Assembly: GCA_016125495.1 (NCBI GenBank)
Contig: WGLQ01000017.1
Location: forward strand, 1-47,236
Origin: Hyphomicrobiales bacterium
Lineage (GTDB): Bacteria; Pseudomonadota; Alphaproteobacteria; Rhizobiales; RI-29
Direction: 5' to 3'
Length of the DNA stretch: 47,236 nucleotides
Shown: piece after piece, positions 36,093 to 46,739 of the stretch
How the letters are laid out: the number at the start of each line of letters is the position of its first letter
Numbering within the stretch: the first letter of the stretch is position 1
Made by a program: the position numbers and the translations under genes
Notes under the pieces: generated by a model
Databases searched by the model: none
Told to the model about the DNA's origin: nothing
The model's input: the letters and a program-made list of their open reading frames with translations, nothing else

Positions 36093-36355
36093 GCGCGTCC
36101 TTTCTCCAGCCCGGTATTCTCGAGCCCCCCGCGTTGGCGAGCCCCAGTATCGCAACCGGACGGCCCGCGCGCTCCGGCCGGTCCGTCCGCCCTGCCCCGG
36201 CCAGTCCGCGGCAGGCTCGAATGATCAGCGGGGAGAGTGGCGACGATCCCCTGGCGATGCAAGGCGCATCACCCCCTCACCCGAGTTGCCAGCCGGTTCG
36301 CGCACACTCGGGCAGTGGCTGCCCCGGTCGCGAACCTCGGCCAGCCTGGCCGGCC

Positions 36356-36838
36356 TCAGGCCTCGGCCGCCGGTGTTACGGGCTCGAGCACCTTGACGGA
36401 ACCGCCTGCCTTTTCGATCGCGGCAATCGCGGCCTTCGATGCGCCAGCGACCTCGAGCGTCAGCGGCGACGTGATCTCGCCACGCGCCAGCACCCGAACG
36501 CCATCACGCCGACGCCGGATGATGCCTGCCTCGGCCAGCACCTCGCCGGTAACCGTCACGCCGGCCGCGAGCCGCCCTGCATCGATTGCCGCCTGCAAGT
36601 CGCCGACGTTGATGACGACGAACGCCTTGCGCGACGGATTCGTGAAGCCGCGCTTGGGCAGCCGGCGATGCAACGGCATCTGGCCACCCTCGAAACCCTT
36701 GATGGCCACGCCCGAACGCGACGTCTGGCCCTTGACGCCGCGCCCGGCGGTCTTGCCCTTACCCGAGCCGATGCCGCGTCCGACGCGCTTGCGCTGGCGC
36801 AGGGCGCCCGGATTGTCTCTGAGCTCGTTCAAACGCAT
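36356..36838 (-). CDS. rplO: 50S ribosomal protein L15
   Basis: 160-residue L15, with the glycine/basic N-terminus [22 protein letters not shown] that threads into 23S rRNA, and a globular C-terminal half. Length is normal for alphaproteobacteria. It lies 169 bases after rpmD. Confidence 0.97.
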   Translation of the reverse strand: MRLNELRDNPGALRQRKRVGRGIGSGKGKTAGRGVKGQTSRSGVAIKGFEGGQMPLHRRLPKRGFTNPSRKAFVVINVGDLQAAIDAGRLAAGVTVTGEVLAEAGIIRRRRDGVRVLARGEITSPLTLEVAGASKAAIAAIEKAGGSVKVLEPVTPAAEA

Positions 36839-37007
36839 TTTGCGCCTCTCGCCATTCCACCCGCGCTCCGCGCCGGTTCTCGTTTCCTCGCTGCCTTACG
36901 CCACCGTTGCCGGTGCCTCGCACGGCACGATCGTCCTATTCACTTCGGCATCCCCCGGTTTGGCCCCGACGGCCGATCCGTTCATCCGCGATCGCCGAAG
37001 TCGCGGC

Positions 37008-37205
37008 TCAGGATTTCGTCTCCACGATCCGCACGAGATGCGGCACCTTGGCCACCATGCCCCGGATCGAGGGCGTATCCTCGAGTTCGCGCTTGCGATG
37101 CATCTTGCCGAGACCGAGACCGACCAGCGTGCGCCGCTGCCGCTCGGGACAGCGGATCGGGCTGCCGATCTGCTCGACGATGATCGTCCCCTTGCCCTTC
37201 GCCAT
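37008..37205 (-). CDS. rpmD: 50S ribosomal protein L30
   Basis: 65-residue L30 with the conserved [23 protein letters not shown] block. Two adjacent ATG codons exist; the second (MAKGKGT) gives the family N-terminus and better spacing from AAGGA. Lies between rpsE and rplO. Confidence 0.96.
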   Translation of the reverse strand: MAKGKGTIIVEQIGSPIRCPERQRRTLVGLGLGKMHRKRELEDTPSIRGMVAKVPHLVRIVETKS

Positions 37206-37329
37206 CATTCCGTTCCTTCGATCTCAACGCGTCCGAAGCGCGTGGTCCGCGTCCAACGCGCCCGACGTCCACCGCCGCAAAGCACCCACCGAGGGCCCGC
37301 GCCACTCGCCGGCAACCGCAATCCAACCG

Positions 37330-37929
37330 TCAGACGCCGGCTTCCTGCTCCTCGCCGACCGCCTCGGCGCCATCGCGGCGCCGCGAGACGATCTCGCTCA
37401 CCTTCTTGCCACGCCGCGCCGCCACGCTGCGCGGGCTGTCCTCGTGCACGAGCGCATCGAACGTCGCACGGACCATGTTGTACGGGTTCGAGGTCCCGAG
37501 TGACTTGGCCACGATGTCCTGCACGCCGAGCGTCTCGAACACCGCGCGCATCGGGCCGCCCGCGATGATGCCCGTACCGGGAGGCGCCGCCCGCAGCACC
37601 ACCTTGCCCGCGCCATGGCGGCCTGCGACATCGTGATGCAGCGTGCGTCCTTCACGCAGCGGCACGCGGATCATGGTGCGCTTGGCGGACTCGGTCGCCT
37701 TGCGGATCGCCTCCGGCACCTCGCGCGCCTTGCCGTGCCCGAACCCGACGCGGCCCTTCTGGTCGCCGACGACGACGAGCGCGGCAAAGCCGAAGCGACG
37801 GCCGCCCTTCACCACCTTCGCGACGCGGTTGATGTGCACCAGCTTGTCGACGAACTCGCTGTCGCGCTCCTCGCGGTCCCGCTCGCGATCACGATCCCGG
37901 CCTCTGCCCTCGTTGCGTGCCAAAGCCAA
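37330..37929 (-). CDS. rpsE: 30S ribosomal protein S5
   Basis: 199-residue S5, involved in translational fidelity and mRNA unwinding at the entry channel. Core segments are [43 protein letters not shown] and [16 protein letters not shown]. The N-terminus carries a highly charged run ([14 protein letters not shown]), an extension seen in some alphaproteobacteria. Lies 12 bases after rplR. Confidence 0.97.
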   Translation of the reverse strand: MALARNEGRGRDRDRERDREERDSEFVDKLVHINRVAKVVKGGRRFGFAALVVVGDQKGRVGFGHGKAREVPEAIRKATESAKRTMIRVPLREGRTLHHDVAGRHGAGKVVLRAAPPGTGIIAGGPMRAVFETLGVQDIVAKSLGTSNPYNMVRATFDALVHEDSPRSVAARRGKKVSEIVSRRRDGAEAVGEEQEAGV

Positions 37930-37941
37930 TATCCTTCCTTG

Positions 37942-38304
37942 TCAGAACTCGAGGCCGCCCTCGCGCGCGGCGTCTGCCAGCGCCTTGACGCGGCCGTGAT
38001 ACTTGTATGAGCCGCGGTCGAAGACCACGCTCGACACCCCGGCGGACTTGGCCCGCTCGGCCAGCAACTTGCCCACCGCACCGGCGGCCGCGACGTCGGC
38101 GCCGGTCTTCAGGCTCGCGCGCAGTCCCTTCTCGAGCGTCGATGCGGCCGCCAGTGTCCGCCCGCTGACGTCGTCGATGACCTGCGCATAGATATGCTTC
38201 GACGACCGGAACACGGAAAGCCGCGGGCGGTCGTTCTTGCGCCCGCTGAGCACGCGCCGGATGCGCACCTTGCGCCGGTCGATGGATTGCCTGTCGCTCG
38301 CCAT
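37942..38304 (-). CDS. rplR: 50S ribosomal protein L18
   Basis: 120-residue 5S-rRNA-binding L18, with [20 protein letters not shown] and the C-terminal [28 protein letters not shown]. Standard length. Between rplF and rpsE. Confidence 0.98.
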   Translation of the reverse strand: MASDRQSIDRRKVRIRRVLSGRKNDRPRLSVFRSSKHIYAQVIDDVSGRTLAAASTLEKGLRASLKTGADVAAAGAVGKLLAERAKSAGVSSVVFDRGSYKYHGRVKALADAAREGGLEF

Positions 38305-38376
38305 GTCTGTCGTCTCTCGTTCGATGCGTGCCTCTGTCGCGGCCGGCCGCCCGTGCCCCAGCCGCGCTCGCGCACG

Positions 38377-38910
38377 CTACTTCTTCTTGCCTTCCTTGCG
38401 GAAGATGAACTCTCCAGCGTACCGCACGCCCTTGCCCTTGTAGGGCTCCGGCGGACGATAGGCGCGCAGTTCGGCCGCCACCTGGCCGACCTTCTGCTTG
38501 TCGGCGCCCGACACCACGATCTCGGTCAGCTTCGGCGTCGCGATATCGATGCCCGCCGGGGTCTTGTAGACCACCTCGTGGCTGAAGCCGAGCGAGAGCT
38601 GAACGTCCCGCCCCTTCATTTGCGCACGATAGCCGACGCCGTTGATCTCGAGGGTCCGCGTGAAGCCCTCGGTGACGCCGACCACGATGTTCTGCACGAG
38701 CGTGCGCGAGAGACCGTACATGGCCCGCGCCCGCTTGCTGTCGTCGCGCGGCTCGACCTTGATCCGGCCGTCGGCCATCGCCACCGTCACGTCATCGGCG
38801 AGCGTCACGGCGAGTTCGCCCTTGGGGCCCTTCGCCGACACCTTCTGGCCGTCGATGGTCACCTGCGCCTTGGCAGGAATGACGACGGGCTTTTTACCGA
38901 TACGGGACAT
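38377..38910 (-). CDS. rplF: 50S ribosomal protein L6
   Basis: 177-residue L6 near the GTPase-associated centre: [19 protein letters not shown] start and the signature region [14 protein letters not shown] near the C-terminus. The ATG three codons into the open frame is preferred as the family start. Lies 43 bases after rpsH. Confidence 0.97.
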   Translation of the reverse strand: MSRIGKKPVVIPAKAQVTIDGQKVSAKGPKGELAVTLADDVTVAMADGRIKVEPRDDSKRARAMYGLSRTLVQNIVVGVTEGFTRTLEINGVGYRAQMKGRDVQLSLGFSHEVVYKTPAGIDIATPKLTEIVVSGADKQKVGQVAAELRAYRPPEPYKGKGVRYAGEFIFRKEGKKK

Positions 38911-38953
38911 GATCCCCACCTCGCTTCATAGGTTCCTCGGCGCAGGAGCCGCC

Positions 38954-39352
38954 TCAGAAGATGTTGCAGAGAACCTCGCCGCCGACGTTCTCCTGGCGCG
39001 CGCGCGCATCCGACATCACGCCCTTCGGCGTCGAGAGGATCGCCACGCCGAGGCCGTTCGCCACGGGCTGCAGGTCGCTCACCGGCGAATAGACGCGCCG
39101 GCCCGGCTTCGAGACACGGCGGATCTCGCGGATCACCGGCTCTCCGTTGTGGTATTTGAGCTCGATCTCGAGTTCCGCGCGCCCGCCGGCATAGTCGATC
39201 CGCGTGAAGTCCCGGATGTAGCCTTCCTCTTTCAGGACCTCGAGCACGCGCTCGCGCATCCGTGAGGCCGGCGTCGCCACCTTCGACTTGCGCCGGAGCT
39301 GGGCGTTGCGGATCCGGGTGAGCATATCGCCCAATGGATCGGAAACTGGCAT
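38954..39352 (-). CDS. rpsH: 30S ribosomal protein S8
   Basis: 132-residue S8, a primary 16S rRNA binder that in E. coli also autoregulates the spc operon. Begins [15 protein letters not shown] and ends with [20 protein letters not shown]. Lies 13 bases after rpsN. Confidence 0.98.
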   Translation of the reverse strand: MPVSDPLGDMLTRIRNAQLRRKSKVATPASRMRERVLEVLKEEGYIRDFTRIDYAGGRAELEIELKYHNGEPVIREIRRVSKPGRRVYSPVSDLQPVANGLGVAILSTPKGVMSDARARQENVGGEVLCNIF

Positions 39353-39365
39353 TCAGTTTTCCTCC

Positions 39366-39671
39366 TTACCAGCTCGACTTCACGAGGCCCGGAACGAGCC
39401 CTTGCGAGCCCAGGTCGCGGATCGCGATGCGCGACAGCTTGAGCTTGCGATAATATCCCCTCGGCCGGCCCGTCGCGGCGCAGCGGTTGCGCACGCGGGT
39501 CTTGGAGGAGTTGCGCGGCAGCTCGGCGAGCGCCAGGGTTGCCCGGAAGCGATCCTCGCGGGTGGCTTTCGGGTCCTTGATTTTCGCTTTGAGCGCGGCG
39601 CGCTTGGCGGCATAGCGTGCCACCAGCGCCCTGCGGCGCTCGTTGTTGTTGATCGTGCTCGTCTTGGCCAT
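39366..39671 (-). CDS. rpsN: 30S ribosomal protein S14 (zinc-independent)
   Basis: 101-residue long-form S14. It lacks the CxxC pairs of the zinc-binding short form and has [19 protein letters not shown] instead. Ends [10 protein letters not shown], as is typical. Lies 44 bases after rplE. Confidence 0.98.
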   Translation of the reverse strand: MAKTSTINNNERRRALVARYAAKRAALKAKIKDPKATREDRFRATLALAELPRNSSKTRVRNRCAATGRPRGYYRKLKLSRIAIRDLGSQGLVPGLVKSSW

Positions 39672-39715
39672 CGCCGTCTCCTCGCCGCCGAAGCGTCGTC
39701 GTCCGAATGCCGGTA

Positions 39716-40285
39716 CTAGGTCCGGAAGGGAAAGTTGAATCCTCTGAGCAGCTCGCGCGCTTCGTCGTCACTCTGCGCCGTCGTGCAGACGATCACATCG
39801 AAGCCCCAGATCTGGTCGACCTTGTCGTAGTCGATCTCCGGGAACACGATGTGCTCCTTGATACCCATCGCGAAGTTGCCGCGCCCGTCGAAGCTCTTGG
39901 GGTTGAGGCCCCGGAAGTCCTTGACGCGCGGCAGCGCGATGGTCACCAGCCGGTCGACGAATTCATACATCCGGTTGCCGCGCAGCGTGACCTTGGCGCC
40001 GATCGCCATGCCGTCGCGCAACTTGAAGGTCGCGATCGACTTGCGCGCGCGCGTCACCACCGGCCTCTGGCCGGCGATGAGCGCGAGATCGGACGCAGCC
40101 GAATCGACCTTCTTGCGGTCGTTGACCGCATCGCCGACGCCCATGTTCAACACGACCTTCTCGAGACGCGGCACCTGCATGGGATTGCGGTAGCCGAATT
40201 TCTCGCTGAGACTGCCCCGCACCACTTCGTCGAAGTGGCGGCGCAGCCGCGGCACGTAGCCGTTCGCGCCCTGAGCACTAGACAT
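39716..40285 (-). CDS. rplE: 50S ribosomal protein L5
   Basis: 189-residue L5, binding 5S rRNA and bridging to the small-subunit head. Family segments [16 protein letters not shown] and [20 protein letters not shown] are present. Its start overlaps the end of rplX by eight bases, implying coupled translation. Confidence 0.98.
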   Translation of the reverse strand: MSSAQGANGYVPRLRRHFDEVVRGSLSEKFGYRNPMQVPRLEKVVLNMGVGDAVNDRKKVDSAASDLALIAGQRPVVTRARKSIATFKLRDGMAIGAKVTLRGNRMYEFVDRLVTIALPRVKDFRGLNPKSFDGRGNFAMGIKEHIVFPEIDYDKVDQIWGFDVIVCTTAQSDDEARELLRGFNFPFRT

Positions 40286-40637
40286 CGATCACCTCTCCCG
40301 AGCGCTTTGCGACGCGGACCTTGCGGCCATCGTCGAGGATCTTGAATCCGATCCGCGTTGGCATGCCGTCCTTGGGATCCTCGATGGCGAGGTTCGACAT
40401 GTGGATCGGCGCCTCCTGGGAGACGATACCGCCCTGCTGGCTGGCGGTCTGGCGCGTGTGCTTGCGCACGACGTTGACGCCCTGCACCACCGCGCGGTTC
40501 TCCTTCGGGATGACCTTGAGGACCTCGCCGTGCTTGCCCTTGTCACGTCCGGCAAGCACCACGACTTTGTCACCCTTGCGGATCTTCGGTTTGGCCCGTC
40601 CTTCGATCCCGGACGAGCGGTCGAGTTTGGCCACCAT
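40278..40637 (-). CDS. rplX: 50S ribosomal protein L24
   Basis: 119-residue L24 (assembly initiator) with the KOW segment [24 protein letters not shown]. About 14 extra residues ([14 protein letters not shown]) precede the usual KIRKGD start compared with common L24. The ATG immediately follows the rplN stop (TAGATG), which supports this start and the extension. Overlaps rplE by eight bases. Confidence 0.96.
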   Translation of the reverse strand: MVAKLDRSSGIEGRAKPKIRKGDKVVVLAGRDKGKHGEVLKVIPKENRAVVQGVNVVRKHTRQTASQQGGIVSQEAPIHMSNLAIEDPKDGMPTRIGFKILDDGRKVRVAKRSGEVIDV

Positions 40638-41003
40638 CTAGAGGACCTCCGGAGCGAGCGAGACGATTTTCATGTTCATGGCGCGGAGCTCACGCGTCAC
40701 GGGCCCGAAGATACGGGTGCCGATCGGCTCCTTGTTGTTGTTGATGAGAACGGCCGCGTTGCGGTCGAACCGGATGACGCTGCCGTCGTTGCGGCGGATC
40801 GGCGCGGCGGTGCGCACGACCACCGCCTTCATCACCTGGCCCTTCTTGACGCGGCCGCGCGGAATGGCGTCCTTGACGCTGACGACGATGATGTCACCGA
40901 CGCTCGCATACTTGCGCTTCGATCCTCCGAGCACCTTGATGCAGCGCACGCGGCGCGCGCCCGAGTTGTCGGCGACGTCGAGATTGGTCTCGTTCTGGAT
41001 CAT
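40638..41003 (-). CDS. rplN: 50S ribosomal protein L14
   Basis: 121-residue L14 starting [19 protein letters not shown] and ending [11 protein letters not shown]; near the intersubunit face. The stop abuts the rplX start. Standard length. Confidence 0.98.
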   Translation of the reverse strand: MIQNETNLDVADNSGARRVRCIKVLGGSKRKYASVGDIIVVSVKDAIPRGRVKKGQVMKAVVVRTAAPIRRNDGSVIRFDRNAAVLINNNKEPIGTRIFGPVTRELRAMNMKIVSLAPEVL

Positions 41004-41083
41004 GGCCTTCGTCTCCGCAGTCCACTCGGCGGGATTGTTTTCCCGCCTTGGCCGATCTTCGGCCCCTCATTACGTTGCCGGCG

Positions 41084-41332
41084 TCAGGCCGAGCCGACGC
41101 CGCCGTCCTTGACCAGCGTCCATCGCTTGTTCCGGGAGATCGGACGGCATTCCTCGATCGATACCCGGTCGCCCACCTTCGCGACGTTTTCCTCGTCGTG
41201 GGCGTGGTACTTCTTCGAGCTGCGCACCGTCTTCTTCAACATCGGATGCGTGAAGCGGCGTTCGACGCGCACGACGATCGTCTTGTCGTTCTTGTCGGAG
41301 ACCACCACGCCCTGGAGCACGCGTTTCGGCAT
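41084..41332 (-). CDS. rpsQ: 30S ribosomal protein S17
   Basis: 82-residue S17 (16S rRNA assembly) with [19 protein letters not shown] and [19 protein letters not shown]. Lies 80 bases before rplN. Confidence 0.97.
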   Translation of the reverse strand: MPKRVLQGVVVSDKNDKTIVVRVERRFTHPMLKKTVRSSKKYHAHDEENVAKVGDRVSIEECRPISRNKRWTLVKDGGVGSA

Positions 41333-41410
41333 TGTCTTGTCGTCCTCGGTCCTTGCCCGGCTCGCCCGGGCTGGATGTATTCCCTGGGGGGCGGTGCCGC
41401 CCCCGGATTG

Positions 41411-41620
41411 CTACTTCGTCGAAGCGCCCGCAGCACCGCGCAGCTCGCGAGCCATCGTCTTGATCCGCGCGATATCGCGGCGGATCTCGCGGAACCGCGA
41501 GGTGTTCTCGAGCTGGCCCGTCGCCTGCTGGAAGCGCAGGTTGAACTGCTCCTTCTTGAGCTTGCGCAACTCGTCCTGCAGCTGATCCTGCGAGAAGCCT
41601 TTGAGGTCTTCGTACTTCAT
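41411..41620 (-). CDS. rpmC: 50S ribosomal protein L29
   Basis: 69-residue helical L29 at the tunnel exit, with [21 protein letters not shown] and [13 protein letters not shown]. Standard length. Lies between rplP and rpsQ. Confidence 0.97.
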   Translation of the reverse strand: MKYEDLKGFSQDQLQDELRKLKKEQFNLRFQQATGQLENTSRFREIRRDIARIKTMARELRGAAGASTK

Positions 41621-41702
41621 CTCTCGTTCCTCACGCCTTGCGCGCCCTTCGCGCAGGCCATCCCGACCCCGCAGGCCGATGACATTCCCAGTCCCGCGCC
41701 GC

Positions 41703-42122
41703 TCAGTTCACGACGCCCGGCCGCACCACGACCCGCGTCTTGATCGGCAGCTTGGCCGCCGCGAGCGTCAGTGCCTCGTTGGCGAGCGCCAGCGGCACAC
41801 CGTCGATCTCGAACATGATGCGCCCCGGATGGACCCGCGCGGCCCAGAACTCCGGCGCGCCCTTGCCTTTGCCCATGCGCACCTCGGTCGGCTTCTTGGA
41901 CACCGGCAGATCCGGGAAGATCCGGATCCAGACGCGCCCGGCACGCTTCATGTGACGGGTCATCGCGCGGCGCGCGGCCTCGATCTGGCGAGCGGTGACG
42001 CGCGCCGGCTCCTGAGCCTTGAGCCCGAACGAGCCGAAGTTGAGCTCCGTGCCCCCCTTGGCCACGCCACGCATGCGCCCCTTGTGGGCCTTGCGGAATT
42101 TCGTGCGCTTTGGCTGCAGCAT
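41703..42122 (-). CDS. rplP: 50S ribosomal protein L16
   Basis: 139-residue L16 near the A site. Begins [19 protein letters not shown] and contains [26 protein letters not shown]. Lies 23 bases after rpsC. Confidence 0.98.
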   Translation of the reverse strand: MLQPKRTKFRKAHKGRMRGVAKGGTELNFGSFGLKAQEPARVTARQIEAARRAMTRHMKRAGRVWIRIFPDLPVSKKPTEVRMGKGKGAPEFWAARVHPGRIMFEIDGVPLALANEALTLAAAKLPIKTRVVVRPGVVN

Positions 42123-42145
42123 GAGTATCTACTCCCCGTAAGGCC

Positions 42146-42856
42146 TCAGGCCGCGCTCGGACGCGGTTCGCGCCGACGCTGCGTTTCCGGTCCCTCGACA
42201 GCCCGTCTCTCGTGCGCCATGGGATCGTGCTCGAGGATCTCGCCCTTGAAGATCCAGACCTTCAGCCCGATCGTCCCGTAAGCGGTTTCAGCACGTGCCT
42301 GCCCGTAGTCGATGTCCGCGCGCAGAGTATGCAGCGGCACGCGTCCCTCACGGTACCATTCCGTGCGCGCGATCTCGGCGCCGCCGAGCCGGCCGGCGCA
42401 GTTGATGCGGATGCCGAGGGCCCCCATGCGCATGGCCGACTGCACGGCACGCTTCATGGCCCGCCGGAAGGCGATGCGACGCTCGAGCTGCTGGGCGATG
42501 TTCTCGGCAACCAGCGTGGCGTCCATCTCCGGCTTGCGGACCTCGAGGATGTTGAGGTTCACCTCGCTCGCGGTGAAGCGGGCGAGTTCCTTGCGCAGCT
42601 TCTCGATGTCCGCGCCCTTCTTGCCGATCAGGATGCCCGGCCGCGCGGTGTGCACGGTGACGCGGCATTTCTTGTGGGGACGCTCGATCACCACCTTGGA
42701 AATGCTCGCCGCGCGCTGCATCTTCATGATGTAGGCGCGCATCTGCATGTCTTCCTGGAGCAGCTTGCCGTATTCGCCCTTGTTGGCGAACCAACGGGAA
42801 TCCCAGGTCCGGTTGATGCCGAGCCTGAGGCTGATCGGGTTGATTTTCTGTCCCAT
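42146..42856 (-). CDS. rpsC: 30S ribosomal protein S3
   Basis: 236-residue S3 at the mRNA entry site. Starts [20 protein letters not shown]; the KH domain has the GXXG loop [15 protein letters not shown]; the C-terminal domain [22 protein letters not shown] is present. Lies 20 bases after rplV. Confidence 0.98.
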   Translation of the reverse strand: MGQKINPISLRLGINRTWDSRWFANKGEYGKLLQEDMQMRAYIMKMQRAASISKVVIERPHKKCRVTVHTARPGILIGKKGADIEKLRKELARFTASEVNLNILEVRKPEMDATLVAENIAQQLERRIAFRRAMKRAVQSAMRMGALGIRINCAGRLGGAEIARTEWYREGRVPLHTLRADIDYGQARAETAYGTIGLKVWIFKGEILEHDPMAHERRAVEGPETQRRREPRPSAA

Positions 42857-42876
42857 GTCCTGTCCTCGTCCCGGCG

Positions 42877-43260
42877 TCAGGCCTGAGCATCCTCGACCGC
42901 GCGCAGCACGATCGTGAGCTGTGAAAAGGGCTTCGAAATCCGCCCGGCCCGTCCGCGTGCCCGCGGGCTGAAGCGCTTCATGACCAGGTTCTTGCCAACG
43001 TGCGCCTCGGCGACGACCAGCGTGTCGACGTCGAGCATGTGATTGTTCTCGGCATTCGCGATCGCGCTCTCGAGCGTCTTCTTGACGTCCTTGGCGATGC
43101 GCTTGCGCGAGAAGGTGAGGTCGGCGATGGCCTTTTCCACCTTGGCGCCGCGGATCATGGCCGCCAGAAGGTTGAGCTTCTGCGGGCTGACGCGGATGTT
43201 GCGAGCGACGGCCTGGGCCTCGTTCTCGCGTGTCCTGCGCTCGTTCTTCGTCTGGCCCAT
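42877..43260 (-). CDS. rplV: 50S ribosomal protein L22
   Basis: 127-residue L22 with a tunnel-lining loop near [21 protein letters not shown]. Starts two bases after rpsS ends. Standard length. Confidence 0.98.
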   Translation of the reverse strand: MGQTKNERRTRENEAQAVARNIRVSPQKLNLLAAMIRGAKVEKAIADLTFSRKRIAKDVKKTLESAIANAENNHMLDVDTLVVAEAHVGKNLVMKRFSPRARGRAGRISKPFSQLTIVLRAVEDAQA

Positions 43261-43262
43261 CG

Positions 43263-43541
43263 TTACTTCCTCTTCGCCTTCTTGTCGGCGGCGTGGCCGT
43301 AGTAGGTGCGGGTCGGAGCGAACTCGCCGAACTTGTGGCCGATCATGTCCTCGGAGACGAGCACGGGAACGTGCTTCTTTCCGTTGTGGACGCCGAACGT
43401 GAGGCCGACGAACTGCGGTAGGATCGTCGAGCGCCGCGACCAGATCTTGATCACGTCCTTGCGCCCGGCTTCCCGCGCGGCATCCGCCTTTTTCAGCAGA
43501 TACCCGTCCACGAACGGGCCTTTCCAGACAGAGCGAGCCAT
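43263..43541 (-). CDS. rpsS: 30S ribosomal protein S19
   Basis: 92-residue S19 of the subunit head: [16 protein letters not shown] start and [29 protein letters not shown] end. Lies 13 bases after rplB. Confidence 0.98.
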   Translation of the reverse strand: MARSVWKGPFVDGYLLKKADAAREAGRKDVIKIWSRRSTILPQFVGLTFGVHNGKKHVPVLVSEDMIGHKFGEFAPTRTYYGHAADKKAKRK

Positions 43542-43554
43542 TTGCTTTCCGCCT

Positions 43555-44388
43555 CTACTTCTTCTTCAGGTGGCGGCTGCGCAGGATGTACCTGTCGCTC
43601 GCCACGTTTGATCTCGTCCGCTTACCCTTGGTGGGCTTGCCCCAGGGGGTCACGGGATGCCGGCCGCCGGAGGTGCGCCCCTCGCCACCACCATGCGGGT
43701 GGTCGATCGGGTTCATGGCGACACCGCGCACCGACGGGCGCCGGCCCATCCAGCGGCTACGCCCCGCCTTGCCGAGGTTCGTGTTGGCGTTGTCGGGGTT
43801 CGACACCGCGCCGATCGTCGCCATGCACTCGGCGCGCACCATGCGCGTCTCGCCCGAGGAAAGGCGCAGGATCGCATAGCCCTGGTCACGCCCCGCCAGC
43901 AGCGCGTAGGTGCCCGCCGAGCGTGCGATCTGGCCGCCCTTGCCCTCTTTCATCTCCACGTTGTGGATGATGGTTCCGATCGGCATCGCCGCCATCGGCA
44001 TGGCGTTGCCCGGCTTGACGTCGACGCGCCGGCCCGAGACCACCGTGTCTCCGACAGAAAGGCGCTGCGGCGCGAGGATGTAGCTGAGTTCCCCGTCCTC
44101 ATAGCGGATCAGCGCGATGAAAGCGGTCCGGTTCGGATCGTATTCCAGCCGCTCGACCACGGCGGGCACGTCGAACTTGCGCCGCTTGAAGTCGATGATG
44201 CGGTAGGCGCGCTTGTGCCCACCGCCCCGCCGGCGCGCGGTGACACGGCCGTAATTGTTGCGCCCGCCGGACTTGCGCAGCCCTTCCGTGAGTTGCTTGA
44301 CCGGCTTCTCCTTGGAGAGATGCGAGCGATCGACGAGGATCAGCGCCCGCTGGCCCGGCGTCGTCGGATTGAATGTCTTGAGAGCCAT
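43555..44388 (-). CDS. rplB: 50S ribosomal protein L2
   Basis: 277-residue L2, needed for subunit joining and peptidyl transfer. Includes [20 protein letters not shown] and the near-catalytic [20 protein letters not shown] with the universally conserved histidine of [10 protein letters not shown]. Lies 136 bases after rplW. Confidence 0.98.
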   Translation of the reverse strand: MALKTFNPTTPGQRALILVDRSHLSKEKPVKQLTEGLRKSGGRNNYGRVTARRRGGGHKRAYRIIDFKRRKFDVPAVVERLEYDPNRTAFIALIRYEDGELSYILAPQRLSVGDTVVSGRRVDVKPGNAMPMAAMPIGTIIHNVEMKEGKGGQIARSAGTYALLAGRDQGYAILRLSSGETRMVRAECMATIGAVSNPDNANTNLGKAGRSRWMGRRPSVRGVAMNPIDHPHGGGEGRTSGGRHPVTPWGKPTKGKRTRSNVASDRYILRSRHLKKK

Positions 44389-44524
44389 CGCTACTCGCTT
44401 CCCGGGGCGCCCGGCGCCCGCTTATCTGTCCGTCGCTTCGTCCATTCCCGCGACCGGACGGAAAATCCCGTCCTGTCACCATCTCTCGCATCGCTCGACG
44501 GGCCTGAGCGCCCGCCCGAGCCGG

Positions 44525-44818
44525 TCAAAGACCCGTCGTCACATCGATCGACTGCCCGGGCTCGAGCGTCACGATCGCCTTCTTGTAGTCCGACTGGCGC
44601 CCGAGGCGTCCCCGAAAGCGCTTCAGTTTGCCCTTGCGGATCATGGTGTTGACCGCCTTGACGCGCACGCCGAACAACTTTTCGACCGCCGCCTTGATCT
44701 CCGGCTTGCTGGCTCCCTCGGCGACCTTGAAGACCACCTGGTTGAACTCCGACGCACCCGTCGACTTCTCGGTGATCACCGGCGCGAGGATCACGTCGTA
44801 GGCCTTGATCTCGTCCAT
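44525..44818 (-). CDS. rplW: 50S ribosomal protein L23
   Basis: 97-residue L23, the tunnel-exit docking site for trigger factor and SRP. Contains [24 protein letters not shown] and [20 protein letters not shown]. Lies 90 bases after rplD. Confidence 0.97.
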   Translation of the reverse strand: MDEIKAYDVILAPVITEKSTGASEFNQVVFKVAEGASKPEIKAAVEKLFGVRVKAVNTMIRKGKLKRFRGRLGRQSDYKKAIVTLEPGQSIDVTTGL

Positions 44819-44908
44819 CGCTCGATCTCTTTATCCGCCCTCGCGGCGCACCGCTCGGAGCCTTGTCCCGTTCACCGCGGCCCCGGCGGGGTCGCGTCGC
44901 AAATCCCT

Positions 44909-45538
44909 TCAGACCTCGCCCCTCAGACGGGTCTCGATCGCCGCGACCGCCGCCTTCGTCAGCACCAGCTTGTCGCGCCGCAGGATGTCGTAGACGTTGA
45001 TGCCCTGCACCGGAAGCACGTCGATCTGCGGGATGTTCCGCGCCGCGAGCCCGAAGTTCGTATCGACGACCGCGCCATCCACGATCAGCGCCGACTGGAG
45101 CCCGAGCCCCTCGAAATGCTTGCGCAGGCCCGCCGTCTTGGGTTCCGCCATGCTGGCGTTCTCCAGCACGATCAGCTCACCGGCCTTGGCTTTGGCCGAA
45201 AGCGCGTGCTTGAGCGCGAGCGCCCGCACCTTCTTCGGAAGGTCGATCGCATGGCTGCGCGGCACCGGACCGAACGCCTTGCCGCCCTTGCGGAACTGCG
45301 GAGCGAGGCGGTTGCCGTGCCGAGCGCCGCCCGAACCCTTCTGGCGCACGATCTTCTTGCGCGAGCCGGCAACGAGGCTGCGATCCTTTGCCGAGTGCGT
45401 ACCGGCCTGGCGCTTGGCCAGCTGGTAGCGCACCATGCGGTGCAGGATGTCCGCGCGCGGGTCGAGCCCGAAGATCTCGTCGGAGAGCTCGAGCGTGCCC
45501 GCACTCGCGGCCTCGAGCGTTTTGACATCCGCCTTCAT
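44909..45538 (-). CDS. rplD: 50S ribosomal protein L4
   Basis: 209-residue L4, with the tunnel-lining loop [30 protein letters not shown]. In E. coli it autoregulates the S10 operon. Starts one base after the rplC stop. Normal length. Confidence 0.97.
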   Translation of the reverse strand: MKADVKTLEAASAGTLELSDEIFGLDPRADILHRMVRYQLAKRQAGTHSAKDRSLVAGSRKKIVRQKGSGGARHGNRLAPQFRKGGKAFGPVPRSHAIDLPKKVRALALKHALSAKAKAGELIVLENASMAEPKTAGLRKHFEGLGLQSALIVDGAVVDTNFGLAARNIPQIDVLPVQGINVYDILRRDKLVLTKAAVAAIETRLRGEV

Positions 45539-45539
45539 C

Positions 45540-46301
45540 TCACTTCTTCCCCTTCGCCGGCGGCTTGCCCGCGCCCTTGGCCGTCACGCCCGCGGCGCGA
45601 TCGGCGGCGGCCTTCTCTTCCGCGGCCGCGGCATCGATCAGCGCCTGCTTGGCCCGCTCGAGATCGCCCGGACGCTTGATGGCGTCACGCACCAGCACCC
45701 AGCCACCCTTCGAGCCCGGCACCGCGCCGCGGATCATGATGAGGCCACGCTCGACATCGGTGGCGACGATCTCGAGGTTCTGCGTCGTCACGCGCACCGA
45801 GCCCATGTGGCCGGCCATCTTCTTGCCTTTGAAGACCTTGCCGGGGTCCTGGCGGTTGCCAGTCGCGCCGTGGCTGCGGTGGCTGATGGAGACGCCGTGC
45901 GTCGCCCGAAGGCCGCCGAAGTTGTGGCGCTTCATGGAGCCGGCGAACCCCTTACCCACCGAGGTCCCGGTGACGTCCACCTTCTGCCCCTTCACATAGT
46001 GGTCTGCGGTCAGCTCGGCCCCGACCTCGATGAGGTTCTCCGGGCTGACGCGGAACTCGACCACCTTGCGCTTGGGCTCGACCGAAGCGACCGCGAAATG
46101 ACCGCGCTCGGCCTTCGTGGTGTTCTTCACCTTGGCGAGCCCGGCACCGAGCTGGAGGCCCGTGTAGCCGTGCTTGTCGGCCGTTCGCTGCGCGATGACC
46201 TGACAGCCGTCCAACTTGAGGACGGTCACGGGAACCTGCTCGCCCTCCTTCGTGAAGACGCGGGTCATGCCCAGCTTCTGTGCAATCACGCCCGATCGCA
46301 T
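45540..46301 (-). CDS. rplC: 50S ribosomal protein L3
   Basis: 253-residue L3, starting [16 protein letters not shown], with the core loop [34 protein letters not shown]. The C-terminus is an Ala/Lys-rich extension beyond residue 225. A GTG three codons upstream is better spaced from GAGAGGG and could be the actual start. Lies 62 bases after rpsJ. Confidence 0.96.
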   Translation of the reverse strand: MRSGVIAQKLGMTRVFTKEGEQVPVTVLKLDGCQVIAQRTADKHGYTGLQLGAGLAKVKNTTKAERGHFAVASVEPKRKVVEFRVSPENLIEVGAELTADHYVKGQKVDVTGTSVGKGFAGSMKRHNFGGLRATHGVSISHRSHGATGNRQDPGKVFKGKKMAGHMGSVRVTTQNLEIVATDVERGLIMIRGAVPGSKGGWVLVRDAIKRPGDLERAKQALIDAAAAEEKAAADRAAGVTAKGAGKPPAKGKK

Positions 46302-46363
46302 CGCGTTCACCCAATTCCCTCTCGAAGGTCCACCGATCGCACGCCGAGGCGCGCCCGTATGGC

Positions 46364-46672
46364 CTAGAGCTTGATCTCCACGTCGACGCCGGCGGCCAGA
46401 TCGAGCTTCATCAGCGCATCGACCGTCTGCGGCGTCGGATCCACGATGTCGAGAAGACGCTTGTGCGTGCGCATCTCGAACTGTTCGCGGCTCTTTTTAT
46501 CCACGTGCGGCGACCGGTTGACCGTGTAGCGCTCGATCCGCGTCGGCAGCGGGATCGGCCCGCGCACCTCTGCCCCGGTCCGCTTTGCGGTGTTCACGAT
46601 CTCCTTCGTCGAGGCATCGAGCACACGATGGTCGAACGCCTTGAGGCGGATCCGGATGTTCTGGCTCTGCAT
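46364..46672 (-). CDS. rpsJ: 30S ribosomal protein S10
   Basis: 102-residue S10 (also a transcription antitermination factor, NusE): [19 protein letters not shown] start and [35 protein letters not shown]. First gene of the S10 operon proper, 67 bases downstream of tuf. Confidence 0.98.
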   Translation of the reverse strand: MQSQNIRIRLKAFDHRVLDASTKEIVNTAKRTGAEVRGPIPLPTRIERYTVNRSPHVDKKSREQFEMRTHKRLLDIVDPTPQTVDALMKLDLAAGVDVEIKL

Positions 46673-46684
46673 TTCTCAACCTGT

Positions 46685-46724
46685 CCCGGCAAAAAGCCGG
46701 GAGCGCCCACTTCAGGACGCTCCC
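46685..46724 (-). promoter_or_regulatory. Two overlapping hairpins between tuf and rpsJ
   Basis: In the minus-strand RNA, GGGAGCG/CGCTCCC (46724-46718 with 46705-46699) forms one stem and CCCGGC/GCCGGG (46701-46696 with 46690-46685) another with a five-T loop. They share three bases, so both cannot form fully at once. No U tract follows. They may partly terminate or process the message between tuf and the S10 genes. Confidence 0.4.
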
Positions 46725-46739
46725 CGACCTCGACTTGCA

